A stretch of DNA of 64,000 nt from Zeus faber (Eukaryota > Chordata > Actinopteri > Zeiformes > Zeidae), in NCBI GenBank assembly GCA_960531495.1, contig OY482848.1:20873397-20937396 (forward strand). Direction: 5' to 3'. The first letter of the stretch is position 1, and each line of letters opens with the position of its first letter. A model generated the notes under the pieces. The model searched no databases, had not been told where the DNA came from, and was given only the letters and a program-made list of their open reading frames with translations. The position numbers and the translations under genes are program-made. Below, piece after piece: positions 39,447 through 52,044 of the stretch.

Positions 39447-40830
39447 GCTCAATTCACTTGTTTTATTTTTTGTTTTGTTTTGCTTTTTCCAGTAATTGCT
39501 TTTATATTTGTACTGATTTTCTCCTTGTTAGATGTTCAGTGATGCTGGATGTGGTTAGGGACAGATGCTGTATCAGTACAACTCTGCGGTGATAAATGAA
39601 GTTATTAGTGTTTATTATTTAAGATATTTATTAAAAATAATAAATACAAATTCCATAGAGAGGGATGCCTGGATCGCTGGAAGGGAAATCAAATAGGGTG
39701 TGAAGGAGCTTTTAGTTTGACGTCTATCAAACAATAATTATTAACCCATTCCCTTCACCAACAGCTCCCAATGCTATCACATACCATTGACACGCATGTC
39801 GTACCATCGACCCACATGTCATACCTTGGTCACCCGGGAAGCGCGGAGGAAACAGCGTGGGGGCTGATGCGTTTGGCTGGGTTTAACATGGGAACCCTTG
39901 CTTTACAGGATGGTCATCACCGGGCAGGGGCCCCATGAGGACCTCAGTGAGAACATGCTGACAGGCTTACAAGGCCAGAGGCATGGAAGGGGAACGGTGC
40001 TTAAGCCTCCCTGACAGCCAGAGGGGGAGAGAAGGGAGGCAAGACAAGAGGAAAAAATAAATCCAAATACCCTCTTGCAAGGGGAAACAGGGGATTACCA
40101 AAACAGGGAGTCCTTCAGTATTTCCCAGGGGAGCAGGAGGGGGCAGATAGGACAGAGGGAAACTAGCCATCCTGAAACTCCAAAACATATTCACAATGTG
40201 TTATGTTGGTATTTTAATGCTTTCAAATTTAATTAAATACTGGTTAACTCTAACACAGTATCTCCAGTGGAGTGTAGTTTTATGTGTTTACATTTTTTCA
40301 TTTTTTGGACATTTTTGGCTACTGTGGACAAAAAAGGTATGTTTTGGTGCGCCGTTACGCCTTTTTGCAAGAGGCTTAAGGATCCTGACTGTTCTTTAAA
40401 AACTGACAGTATATTTCTGCAAGTGTTGATTCATGTGACTGTTTCATGTGAATTATTTCATGTGAGTATTACAGAGGATTTTTTTATTTATGCCCATGAG
40501 CATGGAGCGAGCACCGATTTGGATTATATATAGAAAATAGATCAATCACCAGCAACCCCGAACTACATAGTTTGCATAGCATGTAGAGGAAATGCCTTTG
40601 CAGCAAATATGACTTAGTCATGCGCCACAACCCCAAGGTTGATAATATCTGACTATTTAGACTCCCGGTTGCATGTGCATTTGTTTTGGAGAGAAGAGTG
40701 AGAGCTGTTGTAGAACCACAGCTGTTTGCAAGATGTATTGCAAAAAGGTCATCTTATATTAAAACACATAACTCATATGTGATTAACACATTTGATTTTG
40801 TGAGGAATCCAAGTATTTGGAAGCATTATA

Positions 40831-40891
40831 TTTACATTTACATTTACATTTAGTCATTTAGCAGACGCTTTTATCCAAAGCGACTTACAAG
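40831..40891 (-). mobile_element. SINE/LINE tail fragment
   Basis: (tttaca)n followed by tttagtcatttagcagacgc and 'ttttatccaaagcgacttacaa', the tail shared by the SINE copies above. Only about 60 bp, 5' truncated. Confidence 0.75.
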
Positions 40892-41766
40892 GGAGAATAG
40901 CATGTATATTCACAAACTGATAGAAACGTTGTGGGAAACTCTTTATAGTGACGTCAAAGGATAATTATGGACACGCACCTGAACCTCATTTCCCTGTCTT
41001 TTCTAACTATTGTCCCTAAATCTGATCAAATGCTTCAGGGTAGCGATATTAATCAACTCTATTATCAAGAATCTCTCGTGACAGTTTTAGTTCTTTAGCT
41101 TTGAAAGCCTGTTGTACAACCTCTACAGTCATTGTTCAGTGTGCATGGGTTTGACACTAATCAAAAAGAAAATCTGTAAAAAATAAGAGTTCAAATAGTT
41201 TTCTATCTAAATTTATAGAATTCCATGTTCAATAACGGTCAGACTAGGTAATGATAGGTCATGAACTACATGTTGCACAGCCTTTTGATTTGAAAATGAA
41301 AGTTCAAAGACCTTTAGTTTGAAATCAAAGGACCAAAGAATAGATCCTACAATTATATAGACGTAGTTTGAGTGCTCCCATGACAAAAAAAAGCTATTGA
41401 ACTTTGTAATTAAAAAATGAAAATAAAAATGTAAAATAAAAAAACAGCTTTTATTTTGAAATGTAAAGGCTGTAGATTAGATCTCAGAAGCATATAGACT
41501 TACTTTGAGTATTCTCATTCACATGACAAAAAAAAAAGTGCTGTCACTTGTCACCATAAAAGGCCATTGAAACTCTCAGCCCCGCCGCTGTCCGTGAAGC
41601 AGCACCTCCTTCCAGGAAAGCGATCAGCTGCTCTCCCTTTGGCGTTTATCAGGTGAAAACCTGCTTAATAAAAAAAAATCCCCAAATGAATGCAATACTT
41701 TTCGGTAGTTTTCAGTCTTTCAGGATCTGGAGGGCTGCCCTAATGCGTGTGGGCGGGCCTCGCTGG

Positions 41767-41821
<55 letters not shown>

Positions 41822-44464
41822 ACTGAGAGATGGGTGAGAAGATGATAAAATTACTATAAATGCGATGATAACATTTAAATGATTGCCTCGTCAACAACCG
41901 CTCGCCCACCGAGGATCTAGCCCCTTTCCCTGCTCACACGTGTAGTGCCGCAGATTAAGCACAACAGATTTGAGAATTTGACACGTCAGGGGTGATTTTG
42001 CAAAAAATTTTGGGTCGACTTGCTCCGTTTAATTGCGTGGTAGGCTGGTGAGTCATGACAGCCCAGATAGTCCGCACGCTAAAGAAAGACTCTTATTAGA
42101 CCCAGATAAGGTTTCTGTGGGTGGAAAAGACGGGAAAGGGAGGAATTATCCTTTAACAGGATGCTTAGTCCTTCAAACCATCACTTTTAATTGACTATAT
42201 GTTTAAGGTTTTATGGTGTACGACGTTATGACTGTCAAAGAGAAAAAAGATACAAATCTTAACCACCTCTCAAAAGGTGTACCTGTAAAGAGCCATAAAT
42301 AACATTTTGTTTTAGATCTAAGGGAAAGAATAATGTAAGAGAAATGCTTTGCTGTCTGATAGATTTACTCAAAGCATACAGTATGTACATACTGAGCTTG
42401 TTTATAATGCAAGTTGCAACTGCAAGCTGACTATTAGAAATGGCTCTGATTTGCCAAATGTAATCTCTTTATTACATGATGACTACCTCAAATATATTAA
42501 CTTAAATTAAAGGTCCTAAAATATTTTTTGGTAATTCAATATACAATAGTTTGATTAACCTATCCAAGACCTTTCCTCTGTTCCAAGTGTATAAAAATAT
42601 ATTTCAAATATAAACAACTTGTGAACAGCCTTCAACAAATAGATGTATTATTGAATTAAAGGATAGCAATGTGGAGGAATCAGCCTCAAAATGATATAAA
42701 ATGTTAAAGTTGGTAAGTCATCGTGAGACCTTGAGAATCTTGTGGCAAAAAAAGATCTATCATGTGAAATTGATAAGAGAACCTGGTTAAATATAATTTG
42801 ACTTGGGGTAGAAACCACAGGGAAACTAAAGGAAAGGGTGTGCTATTGAAAGTACTAAAGTATTTAAAGTCATACATATTTTGCTCCCTGCAGATTTAAC
42901 AGGAAATGATTTATGTTGGAGACGTAATGAAGCTGCAGGGACACTAATGCTGGTCTCATGGTAATGTACAGCTGTGCACCCTCTGTGGGGAGAGTGCTTG
43001 AAGGTTATGGAACAGGGCCTTGGTTTCCCAATTCCTAAGTCACGCAGGCTGCCGACTAGGGGGATAAATCACAGGTTTTGGGGATTAACAGAACTTCAAT
43101 TTAAAGTAAGGAATTTAAGTTTAAAATATTGCACTTGCTCCTTAAATATTGGAAAAGTGCCAGTGTTTACTGAATGGATGGATTTATTAGTTAGGGCATG
43201 ACATTATGAAATTGTACTAAATAGAAGGTTGCCCGTGCCAACCTGGCCAACTTGACTCTGTGAGCTCTATGCTTATGAGGGATCATTCAGTAAATGCAAA
43301 TATCCACAAATGTAATTAGGAAACAAATGCCAGTGCTATCGTAAGAGGTACATAATTCCAGGTTCCACTGCACAAAATGGAAGAATGAGTACTAACAAAA
43401 ATAATGCTGCATAAATCCTGCTTCTCTATTTCCTCTCTAAGCATTTTTGATCATCGTATTTTCCCGAGACACTCCTCAGAACAGTTTCCATTGAGCTTCC
43501 ATCCATCAGCTTCTTTAAAAGATACTTTGACGATGTGTTGTTCTCTGGATTATCTCAGCAATTGCTTCCTGGCCTTCAAGAAAAAATACAAACCATTCAA
43601 GTTAGGATAAGCTGTGTATCAATAGAGGAGAGGTCTTCCATGACCCGCAGGGGACTCTTACGTAGAGTTCCGTAATCATGTATTGGAGAATCGATACACT
43701 ACAGGATGTTGCTTTTGGGGGAAAAAGCAACATCTGCAACAATTTCCTTCCTTCTGTGAAAGCGCTGAAATGATAAAAAAAATGAAATGAGTCGCCTTGA
43801 TGGTGTGGTTCAAGAAAGGCCCTCTGAAAGCACGGCTGTATTCTATCTGCTTGATCTATCCACAAAAAAAAAGATTTTTATTTATTTTTTTAACAGTGTC
43901 TCTTTTAAGTGACTGGGATGAAATAAATCCCAAAAGATTAGCCGCTCGGCTCAGATAACTGGAGTCGAGATAGAGCAACGCTGGCACTGAAGGCAGCCTT
44001 AACTTGCCGTGAATAGAAATGCCACGAAGATGAACACGTTCTACGGCGCAGTAAACAAGAGACATTTAGAATCCCAGAGAGTTCACAGCCAAAAAAAATC
44101 CATCCATGCATTTCAAGTGTGACGAGTGGGGAAATTGTCAAAAGTTCGTTTTGGAGAAAAATAAAAGTAAATGCCTGTTGTTCTGAGCATGATTCCTCCC
44201 AAAGTCTGAGCGGTGTACGGGTTGGAAATATAATTAGTGAAAGGAGTTATCCAACAGCCTCTCCCATGGAGTCGGGCATGTGACCTGCCTCCTCAGTTTG
44301 GTTTGGGACCTGCCTGATCTGATAGCCTGATCTGCATGCGCCGCTGTGGCTCAGAAAATTGTCTCGATACAAAATGTTACAAGATCAGAGGTGGATCCTC
44401 CTGTTTTTTTAATGAGAGTGGAACTAGAGGTACCTTTGCATTTTGTAAGGACCCTCGTTGGTGG
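40892..44464. other. Single-copy non-coding stretch
   Basis: The only clear repeat is the TG tract at 41768-41820. 41560-42130 and 43400-44150 are plain DNA with no protein resemblance. Short open frames here show no known motif. Confidence 0.55.
41768..41820. repeat. (TG)n microsatellite
   Basis: About 26 TG units. Confidence 0.95.
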
Positions 44465-44545
44465 GGGTGGTAATGGCTGTATTGGACAAACTGATTGTAT
44501 TGTGGAAACTGGCTGTATTGGTTTAGTTGGTGTGGCCACTTGGCA
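44465..44545 (+). repeat. Minisatellite with ggctgtattgg units (left part)
   Basis: Units built on 'aatggctgtattgg...aaactg' of about 18-24 bases, about four copies. The same unit resumes at 46189. Confidence 0.75.
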
Positions 44546-44663
44546 GGGTGGGAAGGAGGAGGAAGAGAGCCAAGTCTGGTTCGACGCTGTTTGACGTGCC
44601 TTCATTGCTGGTGTGAGCCATGTGGGCTTTCTTTTAATGGAACTGAGTGGCGCGCTGGCTAAA

Positions 44664-44664
<1 letters not shown>

Positions 44665-44704
<40 letters not shown>
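44665..44704. repeat. (TAA)n microsatellite
   Basis: About 13 TAA units abutting the Rex1-type tail. Confidence 0.95.
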
Positions 44705-44705
<1 letters not shown>

Positions 44706-45275
44706 GATTCAAGATTCAAGATTCAAGATTTCTATTTGTCACATACATATACATACTTTCATACATATATGCAGTGAAATGTAATGCAACACACCCGGTG
44801 ATAGCACACAATATGTCCTAGGAAAAAAATAAAAGTAAAAAATTATTTTCTAATAGACCGACTAACTGACTCCTCAACGTAATACAGCAAGTTGAATACT
44901 TATAGAATAAGATAAAAATATATAGAATAAAATACAATAAAAATAAAATGAAATAAAATGGAATAGATAGAGGGAATATACCTATGTATATACAGATATG
45001 TGCATTTAAAGTGCCATGTGAATTAAAGTGGCATGTGAATGTGAATAAAGTGAGGTAGTGTTTGGGATAATACAGCACAGTATACAACAGTACGGCGCAG
45101 CAATACGGCATCACGAACAACCCTGAACAGTGACACAGTATGTGGTACAGTATGCTACATACAGTACAGTAGGTAGTGGAGCCTATGTGTTAGGACCCCT
45201 GGTGAGGTCAGCATTGACAGTTCTAATGGCTTGCGGGAAAAAACTCCGTCTCAGTCTCTCTGTTCTCGCTGGGTG
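44703..45275 (-). mobile_element. Rex1/Babar-like LINE 3' end, minus strand
   Basis: Read on the minus strand it begins 'gagactgagacggagtttttt', then 'gcaagccattagaactgtcaatgctgacctcaccaggggtcc', matching 58700-58780. A long A+T-rich 3' untranslated region follows with 'tactgtatgtagcatactgtac'. It ends in 'catttcactgcatatatg', 'gtgacaaata' and (TTGAATC)n. Only the last codons of the reverse transcriptase are included. Confidence 0.8.
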
Positions 45276-45550
45276 ACTGCGGAATTATAATACGGGTTAA
45301 TCCGGGTGCTGGAGGAATGCCGGCTTCTCAGATTCCCGGAGCTTTGGCGGTCCTCTAGATGGCTGTTGACCCCATACGCCAAACCCTCATCGCAAGAGAC
45401 GAACGTTAAGAAAGCTTCCGGCCCCGGAATCGGACCGATCAGCGCTAATTAGGTCCAATCAGCTAATTAGGGAGATTCGGGACAGCTGCAGGAAGGAAGC
45501 CGTGCTGCTGTCTGCAGCCGCGGCATCACAAAGCCCCTTGGTCCACAACA
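45276..45550. repeat. Diverged copy of the 53158-53895 repeat
   Basis: 'gagacgaacgttaagaaagcttccggccccggaatcggacc...gctgcaggaaggaagccgtgctgctgtctgcagccgcgg...ccccttgg' follows the same order as 53380-53510 and 53745-53890. Probably a non-coding part of a mobile element. Confidence 0.55.
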
Positions 45551-46188
45551 GTTGCCTTGATTGGTGAAAGTGCCTGTATTAATATTGCTAACCCACATAG
45601 CCCCTTCGCCTGCGTCCTCCTCGCACCAGTGCGCCACTCGTCTCCCGCCAGCAGCCAGGGGAGGCTGGGCACCGGCTGAGCGCTCTGCAACCTCTTCCAG
45701 GAGGGCCGCCTCGGGGTGCTGCCTTCCCGGGCACGTTGAGTAGGAGGGGTGGCGATCTCCCTTCTCCCTGCGGCGTCCCTAGTCCGGGTACGCCCTCCTG
45801 GACGCCATGTCGGTTGCTCCCAAACAAAAGACGAAAAAATATATAGTGAGAAAACACTGCACTGCGAAACCAAACAGTGCTCGAGCCGGTGACTCACACC
45901 AACTCGTACGAGTTGGGGATCCGAAAGGGGAAACAGTTAATGTTGGGAATTTTGAGAATCTCAAGCAGGATTCCCCCCTACTCCAAGTAAGAAAAGAGGG
46001 AGAGAGGAAGTGGGGCCTGCGGTTATATACCGCCATGCGGGGGTATATAACCAGCATCATTATCATTAGCAGCAGCATCATCACTTCCCCTGCCAGCCGG
46101 CGTGATTGAAGAGTCTTCGATTTGATAACATGATCTGTCGATTAGTCCCGTGAGTAATAGATCGCAGTCCCTGCCATAGGGAACTGGC
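45551..46188. other. GC-rich then AT-richer non-coding insert
   Basis: Contains an 18-bp perfect palindrome at 45899-45916 and an 11-bp inverted repeat ggttatatacc / ggtatataacc at 46021-46052. Frames of 60-123 codons show no known motif. It separates the two halves of the ggctgtattgg minisatellite, so it probably arrived by insertion. Confidence 0.5.
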
Positions 46189-46390
46189 TGTATTATTACT
46201 GCTAAAACTGGCCGCATGGGTGGAATCGGCTGTATTGGTCAATCTAGCTGCATTGATTTGGGTGAAACTGGCTGTTGGGGGGAAATATCTGGCTGTATTG
46301 GTATTGGTGAGAATGACTGTGCTGGTGAAACAGGTTGTGTTGGTGAAATTGGCTGTGTTGGTGAAACTGCTTTTGTTATTGAAATTGTAG

Positions 46391-46391
<1 letters not shown>
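46189..46391 (+). repeat. Minisatellite with ggctgtattgg units (right part)
   Basis: About ten units such as ggctgtgttggtgaaatt, with period about 18 and some longer units, running into an AT tract. It matches 44465-44545, 1.7 kb to the left. Confidence 0.85.

Positions 46392-46423
<32 letters not shown>
46392..46423. repeat. (AT)n microsatellite
   Basis: About 16 AT units. Confidence 0.94.
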
Positions 46424-46426
<3 letters not shown>

Positions 46427-48696
46427 TGTATATAGGGAGATCTACCTTTCCCAATCACTGGAGGCTGTGGTTCTGGTCACGCGTGGTGAAAATCACATTT
46501 TGGAATTATCTCTGGTTCAAACTGTTGGCGGTGCCTCCGTCCGTGGCGATTCCTGGTTCACACCGATCACAGCGGTGAGCTCGTGACTTCAGGATGCCAG
46601 CTAACTACAGTATCTTGATGATTTCAGAAGTAATTTTTTCCACAAATTGGTCCCTTCTTGTGAGCCTACCTCTGTAGTCTGAATTTAAAAGCTATTATAT
46701 GGATAGATTTAATAACAAGGAGCTAAGTCTTAGGTGACGCTGCTTTTTTTCATCCATTGTATTTTTGTCCGTTAAGGATGACGGAGGCATGAAACCAAGT
46801 CTCCATGTCTCCATGATAACCACACAATGAATACATGAATACATGTATTAATTGTGTGGTTATCACTACTCACTTCTATGTTAAAGGACTGCTCTGCTTT
46901 TCGTCAAGCCAATCCTTATGTTTTATCATTGGGATAGTTGGAGAATCGGCATCTGGTTTTGAGAGAATCACTCGGGTTGAACCTAAATAAGGTTTCGGTT
47001 CAAAAATACCTCTTTTAATAGTTTATTCCTCTACCATTTACAAGCATCTTTTGGGATTCCTTGGCTGACGCGAGCTTGGCCTTTTCATTCCACACAGTGC
47101 AAGTGTTCTCTGGATTAATTGTGATATTTCTCTCCACCCCTGGAGTCTTATTCCAAAGGCACTGGGTTCCTCCTTGCATGACGGCGTGATCTGTGAAATT
47201 TTAAGCAGCACTCTTTCTTTCCTTGCCATTTATTTATTGTCGGGCGGCCGAACGGAGGCTCTTTGAGGAGTGAAACCGAGATGACAGCCAAATCAAATCT
47301 CCCTTTTCCACCAAGGCCTGCTTGTAATAGTTTGTCACTTGTGATTTCTCAAATTTGTCCAGAATATTGCAGATTAATGAGGAGGCTGCCACATGAACCG
47401 GGGCTTGTGTTCGCGGTCCCGATGGAAGAGGCAGTTATTTTGATGCATTATGTCATTAAAAATGACGGCCTATTCAAGGTATTGTATTTGTATTTATTAA
47501 TCAGTATCGCTAGTTATTGTTTGTTTTGTAATTTTTATTATTTGATTTGTAATGTTTCTCAAATAATATTGTTATTACCATTTATATATATACAGTATAT
47601 AGGGAATTACGGCCTATTCAAAGTATTGTATTTGTATTTGTTAATCAGTATCATTAGTTATTGTTTGTATTTAATTTGTATTATTTGGTCTGTAATGTAT
47701 CTCAAATAATATTGTTATTACCATTTATATTTATAGAATTATATTTAAATATAATTCATATACAGTTATATTATAACTATATGAATAATTTGCGTATTAA
47801 TAATACCATGATCTATTACAATCAAGTGGTGAAAATCCAGGTATACTGCAGTGTGTGAAACTAAACCTTGTCTTGTTAAAATATTTTTTCAACAAGCCAA
47901 GGTTCACTCAAGCTCTTTTTGAGTTTAGGATTCATATCTAGTAACAAACATTATAATTTAAAACGTACACGCATCACTGTGCAGACAGAAGCGATGCGGC
48001 ATGCATGTGGATGCCTGTTTGTGTGGATTCAAACGCGCATGGGAGCAAATGTGTGCGTTTCGCAACACACACCGGGCAAAAACCTACAACACGCGGTTCA
48101 GAGTTCACCGCGTGGGAGCTATCAGCTGTGTGGAAAAAATAAAATTGAGCCAAAATAAAACAAATGAGTTTCAAAATGACAGCCAACATATTAAGTACAT
48201 ATTCCTGTATCCTTTCAGCCCAAATATTATTCCACAACAGAAGGCTTTGTGAATGACTTGTGTTTTACATAAATAACCCCTCAGTGTTTGGGCACGTACG
48301 TACATTTCCTTGCCAGGTGTGTGAGTGTGTATGCATGTGTGGAAGGAAGGACCAAATGGGAGGCCATTAAGAGGGCGGGAAGAAGGGTTGTGTGTGGGGT
48401 GGGCAGCAATCTGCTGCTGCTTCCATGTCCGTTGTCGAGGATTTAATTGAGAAAATCAATTTGTCGCGACACTTTGCCGATAAAAGTAATTCCCCCCTCG
48501 TTCCCCCTCCCCGCCCCCTCCGCTGATACCTGCTCTGGACTTAAGACGGGGGGGGTCGGTGTTTGGATATCTGTGAGGTTAGTGGAGTTTGGTTAAGGGG
48601 GAGGGGGGTGGAGTGAGTGGGAGAGAGACAGAGCATGGACTCCAGCATTAGACGTAATGGTCAATGCATCATGTGAATGTGCAGCATGACACTCAC

Positions 48697-48697
<1 letters not shown>
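46424..48697. other. Non-coding stretch
   Basis: Contains a 144-bp tandem duplication (next entry). 48410-48500 ('gaggatttaattgagaaaatc...') is a candidate conserved element. No gene seen. Confidence 0.5.
47465..47740. repeat. Tandem duplication, period 144 bp
   Basis: Two copies start acggcctattcaa at 47465 and 47609 and both end near 'aataatattgttattaccatttata'. They differ at few positions plus small indels. The 148-codon frame spanning both is A+T-driven and hydrophobic by composition. Confidence 0.88.

Positions 48698-48788
<91 letters not shown>
48698..48788. repeat. (GT)n microsatellite
   Basis: About 45 GT units. Overlapping frames are artefacts. Confidence 0.97.
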
Positions 48789-48791
<3 letters not shown>

Positions 48792-50354
48792 CTCCCTTCC
48801 TCGTGCTACTCGGGGGAGGGAGGGAAGGGAATTTATTATCGGTGGAGGAGAAGATCCAGCCATGATGGCCGGCCTGACAAAGTTTTCCCCAGGTCCAATC
48901 AATCAGGGGTGGCTCGCTCCCTCTCTCTCTCTCGCTCGCCCCACCCTCTCTCCCTCTCTCGCTGTGAGAAAGGGCCCCGGGGGGAGGAGGGGATGGGCCC
49001 TCGGGGCCCTCGCCCGCAGATTAGTCACAGCCCCGGACTCCTCGTTTCTGCAGCGTTAGAGATGGTGTGATCAAAGGAGAGTGGGAAAGCAGATGTGGGT
49101 AAAAAAGGAAATATGATGGAATGGTTCAGACTGGTTGGTATTCTTGTTAATTGTTTGTGGCCTATTTTTATTTTAGAATTATTTTTGTTGTTATTGCTCA
49201 TTTTGGATGTTATATTGTTAATCCAAGTTTGTTGTAATATTATTTAGTATTATTTGGTTAATTTGACTTTATTGCATACTGCTGATTCTTCTCTATTTTT
49301 ATTCTTATTCGTTTATTATTTTTGCTTATTGTTGCTGATGAGAAGTGCAGTAACACTGTCATTTAATCTATATATCCATCTGTCTCTCCCGGTCTGTCTG
49401 TCTGTGTTACAGCAGCTCACATAAGAAATAGGCAATAATAATAAAGTAAAAAGATGAATAGAAAAAAGAAAATGTCTAAAGAATTTAAATAAATGAACCT
49501 CTTTATAAACAATTCACGCTGTCAAAACCAGGACATTATTTGGTCATTTCCAAAAATGGTTTCCTTATCCCATTCAGAAAATGAAATCTCTTTGCATCTT
49601 TACTTTATGGTGTATTTATTTCAACACGTTCAATGACCGAGCCTGAGGCATGTAACACAACAACATATTATATGTTATGGAAAAAAATTAGCTTTATTGT
49701 TCTATCTTGCCTCTCTGGCTCTCATGGCTTCCAACTACGGAAACGATAAAGAAGGAACAACATTTTTAGATGTGGCGAGATTATTTTTGTTATCAAGTAA
49801 TAGATCCTTGTATTATATATACTTCCGACACATTTAATAAAACAATGAAATGGGAAAAACATCACTGGGATCTTCACCAGGTCAAGTCAAGCTGATGAAG
49901 ATCCTATTTGATCCCATAAGGGATGAAATAGCTACCTGATTGACTTGCCTATAGCTTTGATATCAGATACAACGATCCAAGCCTTATCTTATTAATTTCA
50001 GTTATAGAATATAAAACTGAACAATTGTGCTCCTCATAACATGCTGTATTGATGCAGTGACCCCTTGTGTTTATTGTGCTTTTCATCACTGCGATAATAA
50101 CCGCTCTGCAGTCCATTACCTAAGCCTTCGGGGGAGAGTGCTGACCCGGAGCCGCGAACTGCCGCGGTCTAAGTCCCAATATCTCACCCTTATCAATCTC
50201 TCCTCACTTACACTTGGCAGTGTCTCAAACACAACATGGTTTCACACACATACACACACTTTCCCAGGGAGATAAACAAGAAGAAACCGGTCACAGGAAA
50301 ACGCAGCAGCAGCAGAACGTAGCAGAAAACAAATGCCCCGCTGTACCAGTGCGC
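48789..50354. other. Non-coding stretch
   Basis: 48917-48962 is CT-rich. 49405-49490 ('gtgttacagcagctcacat...') is a LINE-tail fragment of the 37710 type. 49140-49330 is T-rich text of the same kind in plus orientation. No gene seen. Confidence 0.5.
49405..49490 (-). mobile_element. LINE 3' tail fragment (37710 type)
   Basis: gtgttacagcagctcacat, then 'aagaaataggcaataataataaagtaaaaag', is nearly the same as 37750-37800. It is preceded by GTCT repeats instead of GATA. Confidence 0.6.
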
Positions 50355-50724
50355 TAGTGATGCAAGACTCAAACGATTCATCCGTAGTGAACAAATCTCT
50401 TCAATGACTCGCGAGCTGGGAGTCACACCAGCAAAAGAGTCATTTGTTCAAAGGCCGCAGAATGTGAGTCTTGCAAAATAATAACTGAGGATTTGGTGGC
50501 ATTTGGTGTAATTCATATTGAACGTGACTGGTTTACACTTTGCTTTCAACCTAAATAAATAATTATGGCAGAATTGAGAAGTGAGAATTAGGTTCACAAT
50601 TCAGAGCTGAACGACTGTACCACCTGACTCACACGAACAAAGAGTCTGAAAACTGAAAGATTTTTTTTCCTGAGTCTCTTGTAAAGAGCCAAATCTCCAA
50701 AAATAGCCAGACTTTTCATCACTA
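50355..50724 (+). mobile_element. Complete MITE of the TAGTGATG family
   Basis: Left end tagtgatgcaagactcaaac; right end 'acttttcatcacta'. The terminal 8 bases are perfect inverted repeats. The flanks are cagtgcgc on the left and cggtgtac on the right, which differ only by transitions, so a decayed 8-bp target duplication is likely and points to a hAT-type origin. Inside, 'gtgaacaaat' and 'gactcgcgagctgggagtcac' are rich in GACTC-type words. About 370 bp, no coding capacity. Confidence 0.75.
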
Positions 50725-52044
50725 CGGTGTACTCTATGCAAAGGTAGCCTTGAATCCCGGCGACACCGCATCCTTTTTTCCTTGAGAAAGGCTGTTACTC
50801 CCTGTTAACCTCTCCAGCAAACGGGGGCAAGGGGTCTTTCTCTGGACTCGAGCACGGACCTTAATCTTATTCCCCGGATCTTTCTGGACTTCGTCTGGAC
50901 ATCTGCCCACTTTCCAGTAGGGGGATCTCATCCCTTCACCTCTTGACTCTGTGCAAAATGGGATAGATCAGAGGGGCAGAGTTGCTTGAAGCACTTAAAG
51001 GAGGAAGGATGATGTTAGGATGCGCAAAACTCAGTGGAGGAAAAGGAGCAGCAATTCATATTCACTGAAAATAAATTCAATCTGAACCCATGTAAATATT
51101 AATTTTGGTTTAAACCTTTCTATGCCTGTCACAGGGTTGATATTGTGGTATTCTGTCTGATAGATATGATTGTTTGCGGGTGGGATAAAAGATAGAGATA
51201 GAGAGACTGACTTTTTGTTCAGTTAAGTTCTGGTTTGCGTTTTGCGTCGCTGTAAATTTCACCTTTCACCTCCAACCTTTGTGAGGGGTCTTGTGCCGAG
51301 CTGCATGAAGAGCGGAGGAAATGAAGAGCGGACTGCACAAAGAGCAGAGTGGAGGAGCGGAGTAGGACAGATTTATGATTTCAGACACATGCCTTTCATC
51401 ATTGTCTTAGAAAGCTATGACACCCTGTTCTCAGGAAAACCATTGCTTTCTCTATTGTTTCATTGAGGAAAGATCCAATAAAAAGCTGATAGAATGCCTA
51501 TCATGCATATTCTCTTTCAATCTTCCAGTTTGTCTGTTTGCATCTCTCGTTGATAAACACAGACACACTCACACATAACTACATGGCCCACTACAACTAT
51601 AATTACCTCCCACTTTGGATATTGGTTACGGTTTTGTGAAACTCCTTGTACCAAGGTCCCCTTTTTCCGTTCCATGGAGGCTTTGAGATAATCCAGGGAA
51701 TGGTAAGTCCTTGCAGCAATTTATTTGAAAGCCTTTCAAAGTGCACATGGAGTTCAACTTAATGCACATACAGTTTTGTTGTGCATGGAGTTAACTTTTT
51801 TGCCCTGTCTTTGAGATAATTTGGAAGTACATAAACCACACAAAAGGCTACACGCTCCTGCCCTGGCACGCTTCCCATCTGTCCTGCAATTTTAATACCA
51901 CTAAATTATTAGCTTAGGACACCTACACACCCACACAAATCTTACTCCGAACAACACTGGAGTGTGAGTGATTTGGGTTCGACATACTCATAGGACTCAC
52001 ACCCCCATGCCCTGCAATATTTACTGCATTTACCGACAGCACAC
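50725..52044. other. Non-coding stretch
   Basis: No gene or clear repeat seen. Short frames carry no known motif. Confidence 0.55.

Larger units (their letters stand above)
37114..40830. other. Non-coding stretch with tandem repeats
   Basis: 37215-37345 is a tandem repeat of about 58 bp (words 'aaaacagagcagaatt' and 'cttatctcgttaattc'). 37700-38045 is a probable LINE tail. 39321-39446 is a short minisatellite. 38270-38640 is mixed single-copy DNA. No gene seen. Confidence 0.55.

Noticed and set aside
45526-46109. Several 60-123-codon frames on both strands in the GC-rich insert
   Set aside because: Overlapping frames on both strands with no motif, as expected from GC-rich non-coding DNA.
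47263-47709. 148-codon plus-strand frame with hydrophobic segments
   Set aside because: The apparent membrane segments come from A+T-rich DNA in a tandem duplication, and the same hydrophobic words repeat with the 144-bp period.
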